A stretch of DNA of 64,000 nt from an uncultured Tissierellia bacterium (lineage in GTDB: Bacteria; Bacillota; Clostridia; Tissierellales; Peptoniphilaceae), in NCBI GenBank assembly GCA_902488465.1, contig CABTWE010000002.1, positions 1 to 64,000 on the forward strand, in the 5' to 3' direction. The notes beneath the pieces are model-generated. The model saw nothing but the letters and a program-made list of their open reading frames with translations. It ran no database searches and was not told where the DNA came from. The position numbers and the translations under genes were made by a program. Numbering within the stretch: the first letter of the stretch is position 1; every line of letters starts with the position of its first letter. Of this stretch, positions 1 to 9,714 are shown piece after piece.

Positions 1-1570
1 AATCTTCGAAAAGAGGTTCGACTTTTACTTTCGACAAGTCGAGTTTCTTTGCAGCTTTCGGTGCTTCGTCATGCTTTGGTTCTTCACCGTTTTCAGCAAG
101 GTCCTTTGCAAGCGGTTTCATCGTAGGGAACAAGATTACGTCTCTTATGGATGTTTCACCTGTAAGGAACATAATAAGTCTATCGATACCGATTCCAAGT
201 CCGCCTGTAGGTGGAAGTCCAACTTCGATTGCATTTAAGAAATCTTCATCCATAGGATGAGCTTCATCGTCGCCAAGGCGTTTTGCTTCGATTTGTGCTG
301 TAAATCTTTCCCTTTGATCAATCGGGTCGTTAAGCTCGGAGAATGCGTTCGCAATTTCCTTTGTATTGATAAATGCTTCGAATCTGTTTGTGTATCTCGG
401 ATCTTCCGGATTTCTCTTTGCAAGAGGAGAAATGTCCACAGGGTGTCCGGTGACAAATGTCGGTTGAATCATGTGTTCTTCACAAAATTCTTCAAAGAAT
501 TCATTAATAATATTTCCTCTTGTCTTCTTTGAAGGCTCGAGTTTTAGTCCCTTTTCTTCAGCAACTTTTATAGCCTCTTCATCAGTTTCGATGTTTGCAA
601 AATCAACACCTGCATATTCTTTTACAGCTTCAACCATGCTGATTCTTCTCCAAGGTGGAGTGAGATCAAGTTCAACACCGTCATACTCAATGACAGTTTT
701 TCCCAAAACTTTTTCAGCAACAGTTGCAACGAGATTTTCAGTAAGTTCCATCATATCATGGTAATCTTCATATGCCGCATAAACTTCCATTGCAGTGTAT
801 TCAGGGTTATGGGTTGTGTCCATTCCTTCATTTCTGAACATTTTTCCCATTTCATAAACCTTGTCGAAACCTCCTACAACCAATCTTTTTAAATATAGTT
901 CATTAGCGATTCTAAGATACATATCAATGTCAAGTGTATTGTGGTGCGTAACGAAAGGTCTTGCATTTGCACCACCGGCAATAGTGTTTAGTGTCGGTGT
1001 TTCAACTTCCAAGAATCCTCTGTCGTCGAGATAATTTCTGATTTCCTTTATGATTCTGTTTCTCTTTAAGAATGTTTCTTTAATGCTTGGATTCATTATA
1101 AGATCTACATATCTTTGTCTATATTTCAAATCTTGGTCTTGAAGTCCATGCCATTTTTCCGGAAGAATTTGAAGAGATTTTGTAAGAATCTTAAATTTCT
1201 CTGCACGAACGCTCACTTCTCCCATGTGTGTTTTAAAAACTTCCCCTGTGATTCCAACTATATCCCCGATATCTAAAAGTTTAACATCGTTATATTCGTC
1301 TCCCAAGTTATCAATCTTTAAAAATGCTTGGACTCTACCTGTCGAATCTTGAATATCCAAAAAAGTAACTTTCCCGTGGCCTCTTTTTGCCATAACTCTT
1401 CCGGCAATAGTTACTGATTTATCTTCAAAGTTCTCAAAATTTTCAACAATTTCTTTTGTCGTGTTCGACCTTTCAAACTTTTCAACTAAATATGGATTTC
1501 TTCCTTCCTCTTTTAATTGCTTTAATTTGTCCCTCCTGATTTGGAGCATTTCATTTAAATCTTGTTCCAT
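1..1570 (-). CDS. lysS: Lysyl-tRNA synthetase, class II (3' end outside window)
   Basis: Charges tRNA-Lys with lysine in the cytoplasm. The reading frame starts at an ATG behind AGAGGG and runs off the left edge after about 523 codons. An N-terminal OB-fold anticodon domain (about residues 55-150, with [14 protein letters not shown]) is followed by the class II catalytic core: motif 2 around [15 protein letters not shown] and motif 3 around [14 protein letters not shown] normal LysRS ends soon after FPTMKP (about residue 485). Here the frame continues through a charged linker ([19 protein letters not shown]) into VKVEPLFED at the window edge. Some clostridial LysRS enzymes carry a C-terminal Trbp111/EMAP-like tRNA-binding domain after such a linker, so I infer one here, but it cannot be seen. 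It lies 11 nt downstream of greA and is probably co-transcribed with it. Confidence 0.95.
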   Translation of the reverse strand, partial: MEQDLNEMLQIRRDKLKQLKEEGRNPYLVEKFERSNTTKEIVENFENFEDKSVTIAGRVMAKRGHGKVTFLDIQDSTGRVQAFLKIDNLGDEYNDVKLLDIGDIVGITGEVFKTHMGEVSVRAEKFKILTKSLQILPEKWHGLQDQDLKYRQRYVDLIMNPSIKETFLKRNRIIKEIRNYLDDRGFLEVETPTLNTIAGGANARPFVTHHNTLDIDMYLRIANELYLKRLVVGGFDKVYEMGKMFRNEGMDTTHNPEYTAMEVYAAYEDYHDMMELTENLVATVAEKVLGKTVIEYDGVELDLTPPWRRISMVEAVKEYAGVDFANIETDEEAIKVAEEKGLKLEPSKKTRGNIINEFFEEFCEEHMIQPTFVTGHPVDISPLAKRNPEDPRYTNRFEAFINTKEIANAFSELNDPIDQRERFTAQIEAKRLGDDEAHPMDEDFLNAIEVGLPPTGGLGIGIDRLIMFLTGETSIRDVILFPTMKPLAKDLAENGEEPKHDEAPKAAKKLDLSKVKVEPLFED

Positions 1571-1581
1571 ATTAACCCTCT

Positions 1582-2079
1582 CTATTTCTTTTCTTCTTTA
1601 GGTGTTTTTTTAATGCTTATAATTTTATATCTTATAACTCCGTCAGGTGCTTCAACTTCTACAACATCTTTTCTTCTTCTGCCCAAAAGTGCAGCTCCTA
1701 GCGGACTTTCATTTGAAATCTTATTGTTAATTGGGTCCGATTCAGCACTACCTACAATTGAAAATACCTCCGGCTCATCTTCGCCTTCTTCAAGAACTGT
1801 AACGTCAGTTGAAATATTTACCTTGTCGGTTGTTACTTCATGTTCTTCAACAATTTTCGCCATTCTTAAAATATTTTCTATTTGTAAAATTCTATCCTCA
1901 ACAAGTGCTTGTTCATTTTTTGCTTGGTCATACTCTGCATTTTCACTCAAGTCACCGTAACCCAAAGCAACTTTTATTCTTTCTGATACCTCTTTTCTGG
2001 TAACAGTTTTTAATTCTTCTAATTCATTTTTTAAATTATCATAACCTTCACGGGTTAGAAATACTTCCTTTTCAGCCAT
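1582..2079 (-). CDS. greA: Transcription elongation factor GreA
   Basis: Rescues backtracked RNA polymerase by stimulating cleavage of the transcript 3' end in the secondary channel. The protein has 165 residues, near the usual 158. It starts [20 protein letters not shown], the typical GreA opening of the N-terminal coiled coil. The acidic tip is seen at [15 protein letters not shown], and the C-terminal FKBP-like domain includes [18 protein letters not shown] short lysine-rich tail follows. ATG is preceded by AAGGGG. The greA-lysS gene order is common in Firmicutes. Confidence 0.97.
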   Translation of the reverse strand: MAEKEVFLTREGYDNLKNELEELKTVTRKEVSERIKVALGYGDLSENAEYDQAKNEQALVEDRILQIENILRMAKIVEEHEVTTDKVNISTDVTVLEEGEDEPEVFSIVGSAESDPINNKISNESPLGAALLGRRRKDVVEVEAPDGVIRYKIISIKKTPKEEKK

Positions 2080-2124
2080 TTAAATTCCCCTTCTAAAATA
2101 TATCACTATATTATACATTACTTA

Positions 2125-3060
2125 TCAGATTTTGTCAAAATAAAACAAACTTTTTATCCACTCGTTCATAATTTCAATATTTGTTATATTTTGTAATTCT
2201 TGTCTTATTTTTTTTGCTTCCGGTCGATTGTTGAGATACTTGATTAAATGTTTCTTAAAATCGTTCACCGCAACTCTTTCGTTCTTTATTTCACACATAT
2301 ACTCAAAATGTCTTTTTATAACATCGTATTTGCTCGAATACTCCGTTCCCGAAAGTTCCGCAAATAAAAAAGGATTTCCAATTGTCGCTCTTCCGATTGC
2401 AATACCGTCAATGTCGTCGGACTCTAAAAGTTCTCTCGCCATATCGGCATTTTTTATGTCTCCATTTCCAATTACCGGAATCGACACCGCATTTCGTATT
2501 TTGTAAATCGCGTCCCAATCAGCCTCGCCTGTATAAAACATATCCCTTGTTCTTCCATGCACAGTTAAAAAATCTGCTCCCGAATCCTCTATCGTCTTTG
2601 CAATTTCAAGATAATCGTCGCCGTCTTTAAATCCTAATCTCATCTTTGCAGATACCGGTTTATTAGAATGTCTTTTAACGCATTCTATTACTTTTCTTAA
2701 AGTCGGTAAGTCGCTCAACAGTGAACTTCCATCGTGATTTTTCACAATTTTTGGAGCCGGGCATCCGAAGTTTAAATCATACCATAAAAAATCATTTCTC
2801 TCATTTAATTTTTCAACAGCAATCGCAAGCGCTGCTGTATCGTGACCGAAAAGCTGTATGCCGGTTCTAGATTCGCTTTTTGATATGCTTTCAGTTTTTT
2901 CATCGCCATAACTTAAGGCTTTCGCGCTGACCATTTCAGTCACAGCAAACGAAAGCCCTAATTCAAAGCATATTTTTCTATATGCAAAATCTGTATAACC
3001 TGCCATAGGAGCTAAAAATATCGGTGGAACATCACTTCCTATTTTTAGTGTTCTTCTCAT
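2125..3060 (-). CDS. dusB: tRNA-dihydrouridine synthase, DusB type
   Basis: FMN- and NADPH-dependent reduction of uridines in the tRNA D-loop. The TIM-barrel signature is clear: APMAGYTDFAYRK near the start, NFGCPAPKIVKNHDGSSLL with the catalytic Cys, KMRLGF, the HGRTRDMFYTGEADW flavin segment, VIGNGDI and GIAIGRATIGNPFLF. At 311 residues it is close to the family length. The start ATG (behind AAGGGATATTT) lies 29 nt inside the end of coaX, so the two are translationally coupled. The DusB assignment rather than DusA/DusC rests on overall similarity and on the greA/lysS/coaX neighbourhood. Confidence 0.93.
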   Translation of the reverse strand: MRRTLKIGSDVPPIFLAPMAGYTDFAYRKICFELGLSFAVTEMVSAKALSYGDEKTESISKSESRTGIQLFGHDTAALAIAVEKLNERNDFLWYDLNFGCPAPKIVKNHDGSSLLSDLPTLRKVIECVKRHSNKPVSAKMRLGFKDGDDYLEIAKTIEDSGADFLTVHGRTRDMFYTGEADWDAIYKIRNAVSIPVIGNGDIKNADMARELLESDDIDGIAIGRATIGNPFLFAELSGTEYSSKYDVIKRHFEYMCEIKNERVAVNDFKKHLIKYLNNRPEAKKIRQELQNITNIEIMNEWIKSLFYFDKI

Positions 3061-3811
3061 AAATATCCCTTAAACCAAATAATGTCAGATTGTTGTCGTA
3101 TATGTCGATTGCCTTAGTGAGTCCATTTATAGTCGGAGCAATTCCTCCTGTTGAAATAACTTTCGCATTCGTCACCCCAACTTCTTCTTTTAAATGTTTC
3201 ACAATATATTCGACCTCGCCGACACTTCCAAATATTATTCCGGCCTTTATAGCGTCGACAGTGTTTTTGTTTAGATAGTTTTCGGGTGGCACCAAGTCGA
3301 CTCTCGGGAGTTTCGCAGCTTTCAAAAATAAAGCTTCTGCAGAAATCCCAATTCCCGGTGCAATTATTCCGCCCAAATAGTTTTTGTCATTATCTATAAC
3401 ACAATATGTCGTCGCTGTCCCGAAGTCGATAATTATTAACGGAGCTCCATATTTTTTTAGTGCACCTACCGCATTCACAATTCTGTCCGCCCCCACTTCT
3501 TTTGGGTCATCGTACATAATATTTAGTCCTGTTTTCGTGCCCGGTCCGACAACAATCGGCTCTTTTCCGATGATTTTCGAAACAGCTCTTTCAATCGTTC
3601 CGGTTAAAGTAGGAACAACTGAAGATATAATTCCACCTTCAAAACTTTCGATATCTATATCTTTTAAATCGAGCAAATCTGTCAAAAGAAGATGGTATTC
3701 ATCCACTGTCTTACTTCTGTTTGACTCAAGTCGCACAGATTCAATAAGCTCTTCTCCTTTGAAGATTCCGACAACAGTATTTGTATTTCCAATATCAACA
3801 GTTAAAATCAT
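3032..3811 (-). CDS. coaX: Type III pantothenate kinase
   Basis: Phosphorylates pantothenate, the first step of coenzyme A synthesis. It opens with the phosphate-binding MILTVDIGNTNTVVGIFKG of the ASKHA fold. PGTKTGLNIMYDDPKEVGADRIVNAVGA is the CoaX pantothenate/ADP region, IIIDFGTATTYCVID carries the second phosphate motif, and GGIIAPGIGIS and VISTGGIA complete the fold. It has 259 residues, the normal length. Its start lies 17 nt inside the end of the upstream ECF S component and its end overlaps dusB by 29 nt. This order suggests uptake of pantothenate and immediate trapping by phosphorylation. Confidence 0.96.
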   Translation of the reverse strand: MILTVDIGNTNTVVGIFKGEELIESVRLESNRSKTVDEYHLLLTDLLDLKDIDIESFEGGIISSVVPTLTGTIERAVSKIIGKEPIVVGPGTKTGLNIMYDDPKEVGADRIVNAVGALKKYGAPLIIIDFGTATTYCVIDNDKNYLGGIIAPGIGISAEALFLKAAKLPRVDLVPPENYLNKNTVDAIKAGIIFGSVGEVEYIVKHLKEEVGVTNAKVISTGGIAPTINGLTKAIDIYDNNLTLFGLRDIYEKNTKNRK

Positions 3812-4532
3812 AACTTTCCTTTCTCTTTAAAAGAGCTGCCACAACAAGTCCTCCAATGACAGCCTCAGGAACTCCGTTCACGACAACAGTAGTCATAATT
3901 GCGTTTGTCGCCAAAGTTCTTGACATGTTCATCGTCTCCATGTATTTCGGCAAATAGATTATATAAATCAGTCCCATAACCATAACTGTGTGGCAAATTG
4001 TAGCAATCGAAGCAGCCATAAATCCCGGAGCCATTATAGTTTTATTTCTTAAGCTGTAAATCCATACGGCAATTACAAATACAATCAAAATAGCCCCAAC
4101 AATAAATCCTGTCTTGTTTTCTGAAATATACGCTTTATATAGTGAATAAACAAGTTCTGCAGATAGTGCCGTAAAAAGTACACTTCCAAAGATTTGAATT
4201 TGTCTATGCGTTTTCTTTTTCAGAAATTGATACAAGTAATAAGCTATTATAGGAAATATAATTCTTGGAAGAACACTCACAACCGGGTTTTGAAATACAA
4301 AACTCAAAATCGTAGGTGCTCTGAAGTTTTGGTACCATGAATAAAGTCCAAATGAAAGTCCCAAAAACATTCCCATATACTTATCAAATAAAATTGCTGC
4401 AATAAGTGCCGGTATGTGAAGAGTTGTTGCTCTTACAGGACCGACAGGTATAAGCCCCAACTGTGTCATTCCTAAAACTAAAATCCATGCAAGTAAAATT
4501 GCGGATACAACCAGTTTTTTTGTCTTACCCAT
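3795..4532 (-). CDS. ECF transporter S component, candidate pantothenate transporter (PanT-like)
   Basis: Integral membrane protein of 245 residues with about six hydrophobic segments. The N-terminal stretch PVGPVRATTLHIPALIAAIL is typical of S components of energy-coupling-factor vitamin transporters, where it contributes to the substrate pocket. No ATPase or EcfT gene lies in the window, so it would use a shared group II ECF module encoded elsewhere. The pantothenate assignment is inferred from the 17-nt overlap with coaX, since S components often sit beside the enzyme that acts on their vitamin. The ATG follows GGAGATTTAAA, 12 nt after the ftsH stop. Confidence 0.72.
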   Translation of the reverse strand: MGKTKKLVVSAILLAWILVLGMTQLGLIPVGPVRATTLHIPALIAAILFDKYMGMFLGLSFGLYSWYQNFRAPTILSFVFQNPVVSVLPRIIFPIIAYYLYQFLKKKTHRQIQIFGSVLFTALSAELVYSLYKAYISENKTGFIVGAILIVFVIAVWIYSLRNKTIMAPGFMAASIATICHTVMVMGLIYIIYLPKYMETMNMSRTLATNAIMTTVVVNGVPEAVIGGLVVAALLKRKESYDFNC

Positions 4533-4544
4533 TTTAAATCTCCT

Positions 4545-6404
4545 TTAAAAAATATTAATTTTTTCATCTTCGAAACTATTCGGATCGTAATCACCACTAT
4601 AAATAGCTTCGAATTCTTTTTTGTAAACCGTTTCTTTTTCAAGTAAACAGTTTGCAAGCCTTGTCAATTTATCATCGTTTTCTCTAAGAATTTGCTTTGC
4701 TTTTTCATAACATCCGTCAACGATTTTCTTCATTTCGGAGTCAATAAGCTTTAAAGTTTCCTCCGAAACATTTTTGCTGTGTGTTATTGCATTTCCGATG
4801 AAAATATTTTCATTGTCTTCCGTAAAATCGAGTGTGCCTATTGCAGAAGTCATTCCATATTTTGAAACCATCGCGTGCGCAATCTTTGTCGCTCTTTCAA
4901 TGTCGTTTGACGCACCCGTCGATATATCTTCAAGTTTCAGTTCTTCTGCAGCCCTTCCGGCAAGAAGTATAGTTATTTCATTTATCATCTTTGACTTAGT
5001 GTAATAATATTTTTCTTCCTCCGGAACTGTATATGTGAACCCACCTGCAGAACCTCTCGGTACAATCGTGACCATTTGAACCGGATCTGTGTCCGGAAGA
5101 GATTTTGTAACAATAGCATGTCCCGCTTCGTGGAAGCTGACGAGCTTCTTTTCGTCTGGCGTAATAACAGTTGAAGTTTTTTCAGGTCCAGCTAAAACTT
5201 TTATGCTGGCCTCTTCAAGAATACTCTTTGTGATTGAGCTTTGTCCGTGTCTAGCCGATAAAATTGCCGCTTCATTTACAAGGTTCTCAAGGTCCGCCGG
5301 AGTGAAACCCGGTGTCCTCTTTGCAATATTTTTTATATCAACATCGGCAGCCATCGGCTTATCCTTTGTGTGAATGTTTAAAATTTCTTCTCTTCCCTTC
5401 ACATCAGGAAGTCCAATAGTGACACGTCTATCAAATCTGCCGGGCCTTAAAAGCGCATCGTCTAATATGTCAGGTCTGTTTGTTGCCGCCATCATTATGA
5501 TGCCTTCGTTCTTTTCAAACCCATCCATCTCAACCAAAAGTTGATTGAGCGTCTGTTCTCTTTCATCATGTCCCCCGCCGAGACCTGAGCCTCTTTTTCT
5601 TCCGACTGCATCGATTTCATCAATGAAAATTATGCAAGGTGCATTCTTCTTCGCAACATCAAAAAGATCTCTAACTCTCGAAGCTCCGACACCTACAAAC
5701 ATCTCCAAAAATTCCGAGCCTGAAATCGAGAAAAACGGAACTCCCGCTTCCCCTGCGACTGCTCTTGAAATATATGTCTTCCCTGTTCCCGGAGGTCCAA
5801 CTAAAAGCACCCCTCTCGGAATTCTCGCACCCATTCTTGCATATTTCGCCGGATTTTTTAGAAAGTCTACAATTTCATAAAGCTCGACTTTTTCTTCTTC
5901 AAGACCTGCAACATCCTTAAATGTGACCTTTTCCTTGTCATTTTTATTGAACAGCTTAGCCTTTGATTTTGCAAAATTGTTCATTTCCTTGTTTTGTGAA
6001 CCCGTTTGCTTGAAAATCATATTCATCATAAAAAAGAACAATATTCCCATAAAAGCATACGGTAGAATTGTTTTTAAAAGTCCTTCCTCTTCACCACCGA
6101 TTGCAGTGAACTTGATTTTTCCGGACTCAACTTTGTCTTTCAGATAATCCTTGTAAAAACTGTCCTGAAGCTGCTTCGGTATGCCCGTCTTGTACGTGAC
6201 ATTTCCGCTGTTTGTGACATCATTTATAAAAAGTGTATCTCCATTTATCGATGCCTCGTCTACCCTGTCGTTTTGAATCAGAGTTATCGCCTTTGAAATA
6301 TCAATACTGCTTGTAAATAAGCCGCCAAAAATCGGTCTTAAAAGAAGCATGATAATAAGTGCGATCCAAACGAATGTAAATGGAGAAAATCTTATTCTCC
6401 GCAT
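4545..6404 (-). CDS. ftsH: ATP-dependent zinc metalloprotease FtsH
   Basis: Membrane-anchored AAA+ protease for quality control and turnover of membrane and regulatory proteins. The protein has 619 residues. A membrane segment lies near residues 10-30 and a second at about 113-130, enclosing an extracytoplasmic domain. The AAA module has Walker A GPPGTGKT (about residue 203), Walker [17 protein letters not shown] and the second-region-of-homology arginines in RPGRFDRR. The zinc site HEAGH is near residue 423. The gene overlaps the hpt stop in a TAATG arrangement and ends the conserved tilS-hpt-ftsH cluster. The C-terminal tail is short and acidic. Confidence 0.98.
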   Translation of the reverse strand: MRRIRFSPFTFVWIALIIMLLLRPIFGGLFTSSIDISKAITLIQNDRVDEASINGDTLFINDVTNSGNVTYKTGIPKQLQDSFYKDYLKDKVESGKIKFTAIGGEEEGLLKTILPYAFMGILFFFMMNMIFKQTGSQNKEMNNFAKSKAKLFNKNDKEKVTFKDVAGLEEEKVELYEIVDFLKNPAKYARMGARIPRGVLLVGPPGTGKTYISRAVAGEAGVPFFSISGSEFLEMFVGVGASRVRDLFDVAKKNAPCIIFIDEIDAVGRKRGSGLGGGHDEREQTLNQLLVEMDGFEKNEGIIMMAATNRPDILDDALLRPGRFDRRVTIGLPDVKGREEILNIHTKDKPMAADVDIKNIAKRTPGFTPADLENLVNEAAILSARHGQSSITKSILEEASIKVLAGPEKTSTVITPDEKKLVSFHEAGHAIVTKSLPDTDPVQMVTIVPRGSAGGFTYTVPEEEKYYYTKSKMINEITILLAGRAAEELKLEDISTGASNDIERATKIAHAMVSKYGMTSAIGTLDFTEDNENIFIGNAITHSKNVSEETLKLIDSEMKKIVDGCYEKAKQILRENDDKLTRLANCLLEKETVYKKEFEAIYSGDYDPNSFEDEKINIF

Positions 6405-6940
6405 TATTTGTAAACCTCTTCTTTTAGTGTAGCAATGTATGGAAGATTTCTGTATTCTTCGCTGTAATCGAGTCCATATCCGACTATAAAGTCATTTGGA
6501 ACTTCGTATCCCTTGTAGTGGACATCCATATCGACTTTTCTCGATTCCTTTTTATCCAAAAATGCTGCAAATCTGACTGAGTTTGCACCTCTTGTTTTAA
6601 ACATTTGTTCAATGTATTTTAAAGTGTATCCTGAATCTATTATATCTTCAACAATAAGCACATCTCTTCCTTCAACCGAGAAGTCTAAATCCTTTAAAAT
6701 TTTAACCTCGCCGTTTGATTTTGCATTTCTTCCGTAACTTGAAACACTCATAAAATCAACGAGTAACGGCAAACCAATCTCTCTTATTAAGTCCGCCATA
6801 AACACAAATGATCCCTTTAAAATGCCGACCACATACAAATCTTTGTCCATATAATCATGAGTAATTTGTGTGCCGAGTTCTTTAACTTTTGCTCTTATTT
6901 CTTCTTCTGAAAATAAAATTTCTTTTAAAGCTTTATTCAT
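6404..6940 (-). CDS. hpt: Hypoxanthine (guanine) phosphoribosyltransferase
   Basis: Salvages hypoxanthine and guanine to IMP and GMP using PRPP. The PRPP loop is [14 protein letters not shown], and [18 protein letters not shown] and [19 protein letters not shown] are the other family motifs. I start at ATG 6940 (178 residues) because GGGAG lies at ideal spacing before it. An upstream in-frame ATG at 6955 would place that ribosome site inside the gene. It overlaps the tilS end by 8 nt. Together with the purine permease and pur operon near 48-54 kb it shows that both salvage and de novo synthesis are encoded here. Confidence 0.96.
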   Translation of the reverse strand: MNKALKEILFSEEEIRAKVKELGTQITHDYMDKDLYVVGILKGSFVFMADLIREIGLPLLVDFMSVSSYGRNAKSNGEVKILKDLDFSVEGRDVLIVEDIIDSGYTLKYIEQMFKTRGANSVRFAAFLDKKESRKVDMDVHYKGYEVPNDFIVGYGLDYSEEYRNLPYIATLKEEVYK

Positions 6941-8216
6941 ATTTCTCCCTTTCATTTATATATATTTTCTTATTTCCTTCAAGCGCTTTAAGCGTCGGCC
7001 CGAAGCCTTCAACATAAAGAATGTTTTCTTGATCCGAAATTATTATTAAATCATCTCTCATATAAGCAGGAACTTTTTCTTCGATCAAAAACTTTTTCAA
7101 AGATTTTGTCGGTCTGTTTTTAAACTTGACCTCGTCGCCCGCTTCTCTATTTCTTATTTTAATATCATTTATATCAAAATTAGTTTTTATAAATCCAATT
7201 GTATCTTTTGTTTCTTCGTTTGAAAGATATACTTTTTTCTCATCAATTTTGATATCCGTTCTAAAAATCAAGTTTTCATAGCTTTTTATCGCAACGACAC
7301 CGCCGACAGAAGTTCTTTTTTCCTCGTCCGCGTTCATTATGTTTAAAATTGAATCAAGTGCTTTTTTATAAATATCTACAGTATTTCCTCGAAGAATTTT
7401 AATCGCTTCCATATACAGTGCTGAAAAATCATCTCCGAAATATCTCTTGACATCCTCGATTTTGAAGCATAACTCCTCTGAATTTTTCGAAAGATTGTGC
7501 TCAAAAATAAATCCGGAAATGAGTGAGTTTTTTAAGTTCATCTCAGCTTTCATAGAATTTAAAAAGCGTCCAAAATCATCATAAAGTTTTTCATCGAGTT
7601 TTTCAAGTTCCGGTATCACATTTAATCGAATTTTATTTCTGTTTGTGTCATCTATAAAATTTGTTCTGTCAATGCAAAACTCAATTTTTCTTTCATTCAA
7701 ATATTCTAGAATCTCTCTTTTTGTAACAACCAAAAGTGGTCTTAAAAACTTTCCCTCTCTCTTCTTTATTGAAGAGTATCCATTAAGTCCACTTCCTCTT
7801 TTAAAATTTAAAATAAATGTCTCAATGTCGTCATTCAAATGGTGACCGGTTATAATTGTATTTACTCCAAATTTTTTTGAAAGTTCGTTCAAGTCATTGT
7901 AGCGAATAATGCGCCCGGCTTCCTCCAATCCGATCGAATGCTCTTTTGAAAACTTTGGAACATCACATCTATTCAAAACAAGTTCAATTCCATTTTCTTC
8001 AGCATATTTTTTTACAAAATTTTCATCGTGAATTGCTTCATCTCTTATCATGTGATTTAGATGATAAAGATAAATTTTATAATCTTTAAAAAAATTTCTA
8101 AAGATTTCCACCGCAAAGACCGAGTCCGGCCCACCCGAAAAAGCTATTATGGCCGACCTCTCTTTTTTCAGTATTTTGTCGGCATTTAACTCATTTATAA
8201 TATCTTGAATAAGCAT
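6933..8216 (-). CDS. tilS: tRNA(Ile)-lysidine synthase
   Basis: Adds lysine to C34 of the CAU-anticodon tRNA-Ile so that it reads AUA codons. The PP-loop ATP site AFSGGPDSVFAVEIF lies near residues 25-40, followed by YHLNHMIRDEA and GHHLNDDIETFILNFKRGSG, all diagnostic. The C-terminal TilS domain holds KFKNRPTKSLKKFLIEEKVP. The length of 427 residues is normal. No Shine-Dalgarno sequence is present: a consensus promoter ends 6 nt before the ATG, so the mRNA is probably leaderless. The gene heads the tilS-hpt-ftsH-panT-coaX-dusB run, all tightly packed. Confidence 0.96.
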   Translation of the reverse strand: MLIQDIINELNADKILKKERSAIIAFSGGPDSVFAVEIFRNFFKDYKIYLYHLNHMIRDEAIHDENFVKKYAEENGIELVLNRCDVPKFSKEHSIGLEEAGRIIRYNDLNELSKKFGVNTIITGHHLNDDIETFILNFKRGSGLNGYSSIKKREGKFLRPLLVVTKREILEYLNERKIEFCIDRTNFIDDTNRNKIRLNVIPELEKLDEKLYDDFGRFLNSMKAEMNLKNSLISGFIFEHNLSKNSEELCFKIEDVKRYFGDDFSALYMEAIKILRGNTVDIYKKALDSILNIMNADEEKRTSVGGVVAIKSYENLIFRTDIKIDEKKVYLSNEETKDTIGFIKTNFDINDIKIRNREAGDEVKFKNRPTKSLKKFLIEEKVPAYMRDDLIIISDQENILYVEGFGPTLKALEGNKKIYINEREKYE

Positions 8217-8222
8217 ATAATT

Positions 8223-8251
8223 AGTATATAATAATCAATCTTTTATGTCAA
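8223..8251 (-). promoter_or_regulatory. Consensus promoter of tilS, predicted leaderless start
   Basis: On the minus strand the sequence reads TTGACA (8251-8246), a 17-bp spacer, then TATACT (8228-8223). Six bases separate the -10 from the tilS ATG, so the first transcribed base should be at or next to the A of ATG. Confidence 0.75.
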
Positions 8252-8256
8252 TTAAT

Positions 8257-9522
8257 CTATTTTAGATCTCTGTCGTTTTCATCGTAAAACTTTTCACCGA
8301 TAAATTCTTCGGGCATATAGTTTTGCTCGACAACTCCACCCTCATAATTGTGTGGATAAAGATATCCTCCAACACCAAGCTTTTCACTTCCACTATAATG
8401 AGCATCTCTAATATTGTTAGGAACTTTTCCCGCACCGTTTTTTCTTATAAAACTCATCGCCTTGTCGATTGCAACATATGAAGAGTTGCTTTTCTTCGCA
8501 CGCGAAAGATAGATGCATGCGTGTGAAAGATTTATCCTCACCTCCGGCATGCCAATTACAGTTGTCGCATAAAAAGCAGAAGTTGCAATCTCTAGTGCAT
8601 GTTTGTCGGCAAGTCCGATGTCTTCCGACGCAAAAATAACCATTCTTCTTGCTATAAACCTCGGATCTTCTCCTGACAAAAGCATCTTTGCGAGATAAAA
8701 AACTGCGGCATCAGGGTCGCTTCCTCTCATAGATTTTATAAATGCGGAAATCGTATCATAGTGTTCATCGGCATTGTCATATTTTAAAACTTGATTAAGA
8801 AAATTATCTCGAACATTTTCAGATGTGACGTGAGACTTTTCGCCGTCATAAGCCTGCATAACTGAAACTTCAAAACTGTTTATGAGCCTTCTTGCGTCTC
8901 CGCCAGATCTTTTTGCCAAAAACTCTTTGGCATCATCGTCGATTGTTACTTCTATATTGTGAATCTCCTCATATCTTTTTTCACAGCGATTTATAAGTTC
9001 AATCAAATCTTTTTCCTCGAGTGACTTTATCTCAACTAAGATAAGCCTTGAAACAAGTGCTTTATTTACAGCAAAAAATGGATTTTCAGTCGTCGCTCCA
9101 ATCAAAATCAAATCCCCGCTTTCGACATAAGGAAGCAAAAAATCCTGTTGACTTGTCGAGAATCTGTGGATTTCGTCGATAAAAAGAATAGTCCCGCCAA
9201 GACCCATTCGGATATTATTTTGTGCATCGTTTACGACTTCTCGAAGTTCTTTTATCCCGGCTGAAACTGCCGAAACTTTTCTAAAGCTCATCTTAAAACT
9301 TTTGCTTAAAAGTTCCGCAATAGTTGTTTTACCGGTTCCCGGAGGCCCGTACAAAATCATTGACGGGAGACTGTTAGTTTCAAGAGATTTTCTTATAATT
9401 CCGTTCTTTCCCAAAATATGGTTTTGTCCCAAAACATCCGAAAAAGTTTTAGGTCTCATTCTTTCAGCAAAAGGAGCGTTCTTTTCTCTTTTATTTTCGA
9501 GTTCCATACTAAAAAAATCCAT
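8257..9522 (-). CDS. rarA: Replication-associated recombination protein A (MgsA/RarA), AAA+ ATPase
   Basis: Clamp-loader-like ATPase acting at stalled replication forks. It has 421 residues. PFAERMRPKTFSDVLGQNHIL opens the family, Walker A is GPPGTGKTT, Walker B is TILFIDEIHRF, and IGATTENPFFAVNKALVSR is the sensor 1 region. The C-terminal tetramerisation part contains RGSDPDAAVFYLAKMLLSGEDPRFIARR and SEDIGLADPHA-like sequence (here SEDIGLADKHA). ATG follows AGAGGTGAAAAC. It stands as a single gene upstream of the tilS promoter, divergent from the DUF2089 operon. Confidence 0.95.
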   Translation of the reverse strand: MDFFSMELENKREKNAPFAERMRPKTFSDVLGQNHILGKNGIIRKSLETNSLPSMILYGPPGTGKTTIAELLSKSFKMSFRKVSAVSAGIKELREVVNDAQNNIRMGLGGTILFIDEIHRFSTSQQDFLLPYVESGDLILIGATTENPFFAVNKALVSRLILVEIKSLEEKDLIELINRCEKRYEEIHNIEVTIDDDAKEFLAKRSGGDARRLINSFEVSVMQAYDGEKSHVTSENVRDNFLNQVLKYDNADEHYDTISAFIKSMRGSDPDAAVFYLAKMLLSGEDPRFIARRMVIFASEDIGLADKHALEIATSAFYATTVIGMPEVRINLSHACIYLSRAKKSNSSYVAIDKAMSFIRKNGAGKVPNNIRDAHYSGSEKLGVGGYLYPHNYEGGVVEQNYMPEEFIGEKFYDENDRDLK

Positions 9523-9663
9523 GTTTTCACCTCTTTTTTATATTATATCATATTTAAAAAATGAGAACAGCACAAAGTTTAATAATTTTAAAATTCATTT
9601 TTTACTATTTTAAATAAATGGCAAAATATTTTTTCTATTTTTGCAATATTTCTATAAAATATG

Positions 9664-9691
9664 TTTGATTTTTATAAATATGTGGTATAAT
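9664..9691 (+). promoter_or_regulatory. Extended -10 promoter of the DUF2089 operon
   Basis: A TGGTATAAT extended -10 (hexamer 9686-9691) lies 23 nt before the start codon, with a weak TTTGAT-type -35 upstream. The adjoining 9523-9663 is very AT-rich and also holds a TATAAT (minus strand, 9547-9542) that could serve rarA. I see nothing else there. Confidence 0.55.
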
Positions 9692-9714
9692 GTAATTAAT
9701 GAAAGGAGAATATT

